This document shows positions 60,601 to 64,000 of a DNA stretch of 64,000 nucleotides, one piece after another. Below the pieces are notes generated by a model. That model searched no databases. It saw nothing but the letters and a program-made list of their open reading frames with translations, and had not been told where the DNA came from. The number at the start of each line of letters is the position of its first letter. The first letter of the stretch is position 1. Made by a program: the position numbers and the translations under genes. The stretch is from the NCBI GenBank assembly GCA_963717155.1, contig OY970326.1, positions 2,480,001 through 2,544,000 on the forward strand, given 5' to 3'. Source of the DNA: G963717155 sp963717155 (GTDB taxonomy: Bacteria > Actinomycetota > Thermoleophilia > Gaiellales > JALYLC01).

Positions 60601-61639
60601 TCACGTTAGGGTCGCGACCTGGTTTCGGAACGAGTCGCGCTCGTCCACGTCGGCGTCGGAGAGCTCGGATGGCGTGCCATCCGGTCCGAGCACCACCGAT
60701 GACTCGAGGTACCAGCGATCAGGTGCGCGCGCGCCCCAGAACGAGCGGCAGCTCGCGTCCGCAGCCGACCAGCGCAGCGGCCGATGATCGGGATCGCCGG
60801 TGTAGTAGTCGCACGCGTAGAGCTCGATGCGGTGACCGGAGGGGTCGCGGAGGTACACGAAGAACGCGTTCGACACCCCGTGGCGCCCGGGACCGCGCTC
60901 GATGCGCGCTCGCATGGCCCGCGGCCGCGATCTGGTCGCACGCGCGCATGACGCCGGCCGTGTCCGGGACCGCGAAGCCGAGATGGTGCAGCCGCGGCCC
61001 GCGACCCGCCGTCAGCGCGACGTCGTGCACGGTGGGCTTGCGGGTCAGCCACGCGCCGGTGATCCGCTCGTCCGGCCCGTCCGTCGAGATGTACTCGGTG
61101 CAGCGGAACCCGAGCGTCCTCCAGTATGCGAACGTGGCCTCGACATCGGTCACGTGCAGGTTGAAGTGATCGATCCGGGCAAGCGGCGCGCCGTGCTGCA
61201 GATCGAACCGCTGCAGCTGCGTCTCGAACTGGGCCATCTCGCGGAAGAACGCCAGCGGGAAGCCATACGGGTCGCGGACGTGGACCGCACGGCCCATGCT
61301 CTCGCGCGCACCGTCGACGATGCTCGTCTCGCACCCGCGCCGGCTGAAGTCGGCCGCGATCAGGTCGAGGTCCTCGTCGGTGCGAACGCGGAAGCCGAGA
61401 CGCGCCACCCCGGCGATCGGCCCGAGGCGCAGCACGAGCGAGTGGTGGGGTCGCTCCTCCCAGCAGCGCAGGTACAGCGCGTCGGGCGCCCGCTCGCTGA
61501 CGATCATGCCCAGCAGGTCGACGTAGAAGCGCTCCGCGGCGGCGAGATCGAGCACGACGAGCTCGGCCCAGGCCGACCTGACGATGTCGAACGGCGGCTG
61601 CTCGGGCGCCGCTGCGATCAGATCATCGACGGCGCTCAC
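60601..61639 (-). CDS. hpaD: homoprotocatechuate (3,4-dihydroxyphenylacetate) 2,3-dioxygenase, frameshifted
   Basis: About 345 residues from GTG 61639, with GAGGAGG nine bases upstream. It aligns from memory with the extradiol enzyme of Brevibacterium fuscum: FDIVRSAWAELVV start, ARIDHFN (metal H158), GPRLHHLGFA (H219), GRHGVSNAFFVYLRDPSGHRIELY (E272) and DYYTGDPD. The order and spacing of the 2-His-1-Glu ligands equal those known for the family. The frame breaks at 60916-60917; removing one base gives IAAAGMRARIERGPG. It cleaves the ring of homoprotocatechuate or a close catechol; hpaE lies immediately upstream. Confidence 0.9.
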
Positions 61640-61643
61640 CGGG

Positions 61644-63173
61644 TCAGGCCTCCTCGCCGAGTCCGAGCCGAGGGATGTGGTGCGGGCCGAGTGCGACGTG
61701 GACGATCTCGATGTCGCAGTAGAAGTCGAACGCGTAGTCGCCGCCCTCGCGGCCGATGCCCGACTGCTTGACGCCGCCGAACGGGGTGCGCAGGTCGCGC
61801 ACGTTCTGGGAGTTGATCCAGCACATCCCGGTATCGATCGCATGGGCGACACGGTGCCCGCGGCGCAGATCGTTCGTCCAGACGTAGGCGGCGAGACCGT
61901 ACGGCGTGGCATTCGCGAGGCGGACGGCGTCCGCCTCGTCTTCGAACGGCATCGCGACAAGCACGGGTCCGAAGATCTCCTCCTGGAAGACGCGCATCGA
62001 CACGTCGACATCCGCGATCACGGTTGCCTCGAGATAATTACCACGTTCGAGGCCCGGGGGGCGCCGACCACCCGCAACCACGCGCGCGCCCTGGCCGCGC
62101 GCCGAGTCGATGTACTCGAGGACACGGGCGTGGTGCTCCTCGGTGATCAGCGGCCCGAGCTCGGTGGCGGCGTCGGAGGGGTCGCCGACGCGGATGTTCC
62201 TGGCGCGCTCGGCGATGTCGTGCACGAGCCTGTCGTACAGCGGACGCTGGACGAGCAGGCGCGAGCCGGCGGTGCAGCGCTGGCCGTTCATCGTGAAGAT
62301 CTGGGCGAGCGCCGCGTCGACCGCGAGGTCGGGATCTGCGTCCTCGAACACGATGACCGGGGACTTGCCGCCGAGCTCGACGGACGACCGCTTGAGCGTC
62401 GGAGCACCCGCCGCGATCACCAGGCTGCCGGTGGAGGCCTCGCCCGTGAAGCAGATCAGGTTGACCCCGGGATGCGCCGACAGCGGCGCGCCCGCGGTCT
62501 CGCCGAACCCGTGCACGACGTTCAGCACCCCGGGCGGAAGGTCTGCGCCCTCGAGCACCTCGGCGAGGAGCGTCGACGACATCGGCGCCCACTCGGCCGG
62601 CTTCAACACGATGGTGTTGCCGGCGGCGAGCGCCGGTGCGAGGCGCCAGGTCGAGAGCATCAGCGGTGCGTTCCAGGGCATGATCAGCCCCGTCACGCCC
62701 ACCGGCTTGTGAATCGTGTAGTTGATGAACTCGTCGGCCACCTGGAACGAGCGGCCGTGCAGCTCGGTGACGACGCCGGCGTAGTAGTCGAAGTTCTGCG
62801 CAGCGCGCTCGGCGAGCCCGCGCGCCTGCGAGATCGGCACCCCCGTGTCGAGCACCTCGACGCGGATGAAGTCGTCCGCGCGCTCGCGGATCAGGGTGGC
62901 GATGCGTCGCAGCGCGTTCGCCCGATCGGTCGCGGGCAGCCGGGGCCAGGGGCCCTCGTCGAAGGCCCTCCGCGCGGCGATGACAGCATCGTCGATGTCG
63001 TCCGACAGCCCGTCAGCGGCGATTGCGATGACCTCGTTGGTGGCGGGGTTCCGCGTCTCGAACGTCCCACCCGAGCGGCTTGCCCGGAATGCGCCATCGA
63101 TGTAGTGACGCTGGAGCACAAGCGGCTCGGTCCCGCCGAGCGTCATTGCTGTCGCTGTCTGATCCTGGGTCAT
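61644..63173 (-). CDS. hpaE: 5-carboxymethyl-2-hydroxymuconate semialdehyde dehydrogenase
   Basis: A 509-residue NAD-dependent aldehyde dehydrogenase. TGLIMPWNAPLMLSTWRLAPALAAGNTIVLKPAEWAP, ELGGKSPVIVFEDAD (Glu) and FTMNGQRCTAGSR (Cys) are the catalytic segments, and NVRDLRTPFGGVKQSGIGREGGDYAFDFYCDIE near the end is characteristic of HpaE-type enzymes. It oxidises the ring-cleavage product of hpaD, five bases downstream. The remaining hpa genes are not in this window. The upstream strip 63174-63249 is AT-rich and has a CATAT half site. Confidence 0.9.
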   Translation of the reverse strand: MTQDQTATAMTLGGTEPLVLQRHYIDGAFRASRSGGTFETRNPATNEVIAIAADGLSDDIDDAVIAARRAFDEGPWPRLPATDRANALRRIATLIRERADDFIRVEVLDTGVPISQARGLAERAAQNFDYYAGVVTELHGRSFQVADEFINYTIHKPVGVTGLIMPWNAPLMLSTWRLAPALAAGNTIVLKPAEWAPMSSTLLAEVLEGADLPPGVLNVVHGFGETAGAPLSAHPGVNLICFTGEASTGSLVIAAGAPTLKRSSVELGGKSPVIVFEDADPDLAVDAALAQIFTMNGQRCTAGSRLLVQRPLYDRLVHDIAERARNIRVGDPSDAATELGPLITEEHHARVLEYIDSARGQGARVVAGGRRPPGLERGNYLEATVIADVDVSMRVFQEEIFGPVLVAMPFEDEADAVRLANATPYGLAAYVWTNDLRRGHRVAHAIDTGMCWINSQNVRDLRTPFGGVKQSGIGREGGDYAFDFYCDIEIVHVALGPHHIPRLGLGEEA

Positions 63174-63212
63174 ACAGTGGCGCTCCCCGGCTGTCGGCGC
63201 AATCTCGCGAGG

Positions 63213-63221
63213 ATCATATCT
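63213..63221. promoter_or_regulatory. half site of the ATATGnnnnCATAT motif upstream of hpaE
   Basis: ATCATATCT lies about 42 bases before the hpaE start; on the gene strand it reads AGATATGATCC. Only one half site is kept. It shares ATATGATC with the dhaK/dapA-like region site. Confidence 0.4.
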
Positions 63222-63249
63222 ACTTTTTGATCGGGTTGTATATTCGGGA

Positions 63250-63651
63250 TTACCCGCCGAGGCCCTCGTGCTCGATGCGGTCGGCCGCGACGCGCACGAT
63301 CACGCGTTGCTCGCCGCGTCCCGAGATGGGCTCCGCCGCGGGCCCCATGTAGCGCACTGCAAGCGCGTCGATGTGCTCGGCGGCACCCTCGTCGACGAGG
63401 ATCGCCCGTCCCTCGACCGTCAACCAGCGATGGAAGTCAGCGGCATCGACGACCGTGATCGCGATGCGCGGATCGGCGAGCAGGTGGCGCTCCTTGGCCC
63501 GACCCCGAGCCGTGTTGAACCGCACCTCGCCGTCGGCGCCGTCGATCCACACCACCGTCGAGTGCGGAGAGCCGTCGCCGCGCAGCGTCGTCACGACGGC
63601 GAGGTGGCCCTCGCGCAGGAAGCTCTCCTGCCGGTCGCTCAGATCAGGCAC
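63250..63651 (-). CDS. PPOX class F420-dependent oxidoreductase-like protein
   Basis: A 133-residue split-barrel protein from GTG 63651 with GGAGG seven bases upstream. FLREGHLAVVTTLRGDGSPHSTVVWIDGADGEVRFNTARGRAKERHLLADPRIAITVVD is typical of TIGR03618-type F420-binding PPOX proteins. RVAADRIEHEGLGG closes it. It may reduce a pathway intermediate or serve a general redox role. It lies 76 bases upstream of hpaE on the same strand, and is divergent from the GntR gene. Confidence 0.87.
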   Translation of the reverse strand: MPDLSDRQESFLREGHLAVVTTLRGDGSPHSTVVWIDGADGEVRFNTARGRAKERHLLADPRIAITVVDAADFHRWLTVEGRAILVDEGAAEHIDALAVRYMGPAAEPISGRGEQRVIVRVAADRIEHEGLGG

Positions 63652-63715
63652 AGGGAGACCTCCCGAATCGGGTCATTGACGGTCGTCGCCGACAGGCCGG
63701 TGATAATGGCCCAAC

Positions 63716-64000
63716 ATGGTCGAGCGCAAGAAGACGGATCTGACGAAGCAGGAGCGCGTCTTCCGCGCCGTGCGCGAGCGGATCCTGACCGGAACCTACG
63801 GGCCGGGCTTCCGGGTCGTGATCGACGCGCTCGCCGAGGAGTTCGGCGTCTCCGCGCTGCCGGTGCGCGAGGCGATCTGGCGCCTCGAGGCCGAGGGCCT
63901 CGTGATCTACCGTCCGAACGCCGGAGCCCAGGTCGCGCCGGCCGACCCTGGCGCGTTCGATGACGAGATGTCGGTGCTCGCGGTGATCGAGGGCTACGCG
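63716..64000 (+). CDS. GntR family transcriptional regulator, 3'-truncated by window edge
   Basis: The first 95 codons from ATG 63716 are present. VFRAVRERILTGTYGPGFRVVIDALAEEFGVSALPVREAIWRLEAEGLVIYRPNAGAQVA is the GntR winged helix-turn-helix, with the PVREAIWRLEAEGL recognition region. ADPGAFDDEMSVLAVIEGYA looks like the start of an FCD ligand domain, as in FadR-type regulators of organic-acid and aromatic catabolism. It is divergent from the PPOX/hpa genes. It is a candidate for the factor that binds the ATATGnnnnCATAT motif. Confidence 0.92.
   Translation, partial: MVERKKTDLTKQERVFRAVRERILTGTYGPGFRVVIDALAEEFGVSALPVREAIWRLEAEGLVIYRPNAGAQVAPADPGAFDDEMSVLAVIEGYA

Noticed and set aside
1..64000. 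CRISPR arrays, insertion sequences, integrases or prophage genes
   Set aside because: No regularly spaced repeats, transposase motifs, terminal inverted repeats or phage structural genes were seen anywhere in the window.

Overview
The window is very GC-rich (roughly 70 percent by eye), and the genes carry strong G/C third-position bias, frequent GTG/TTG starts and one- to four-base overlaps between genes. Gene content (class I SerRS, VKOR plus DsbA-like pair, ferritin-like secreted protein, BTAD regulator with a membrane-tethered propeller, several F420/PPOX-type flavoproteins, PucR-controlled hydantoinases) suggests a deep-branching actinobacterium such as a Thermoleophilia (Solirubrobacterales/Gaiellales) member. 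This placement is inferred from gene content only. No rRNA, prophage, insertion sequence or CRISPR array was seen; there is one tRNA, Ser(UGA).

Layout. 0-8 kb: tail of a cytochrome c, HAD phosphatase, serS, a VKOR/DsbA oxidative-folding pair, an aldo/keto reductase, a ferritin-like protein, a drug-type MFS exporter with a divergent TetR regulator and two candidate operators, and a methyltransferase. 8.7-20.1 kb (minus): one tightly packed nine-gene operon, hyuA-hyuB-DUF917-second hyuA-like followed by a complete Dpp/Opp-type ABC importer, with a divergent PucR-family regulator; it looks like uptake and ATP-dependent opening of a cyclic amide. 21.7-35.8 kb: mixed chromosomal genes (secreted repeat protein, BTAD-propeller regulator, BMP-type binding protein, tRNA-Ser, hydrolases, LysE and flippase-like membrane proteins, VOC and PPOX proteins, aldo/keto reductases, a second MFS exporter). 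35.9-41 kb (plus): methionine/SAM operon metK, PfkB kinase, a fused homocysteine methyltransferase/SAM methyltransferase, and a MetE-like protein. 41-64 kb: a catabolic region with DhaKL, a DapA-like aldolase, a nine-gene oxidative operon (MBL-fold hydrolase, Baeyer-Villiger-type monooxygenase, SnoaL-like protein, gluconate-dehydrogenase-type GMC pair, aldehyde dehydrogenase, CMD, HIBADH-type, SDR), a ribose-type ABC importer with two permeases fused in one chain, homoprotocatechuate genes hpaD/hpaE, and a GntR regulator running off the right edge.

Two cross-cutting signals stand out. An AT-rich palindrome, ATATGnnnnCATAT, occurs as full or partial copies in the intergenic regions of most catabolic and methionine units, so these may form a regulon. 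About sixteen genes or gene junctions are broken by frameshifts, and every one can be repaired by removing a single base. I read these mainly as insertion errors in the sequence rather than pseudogenes, so I annotate the broken genes at full length and give the break point.
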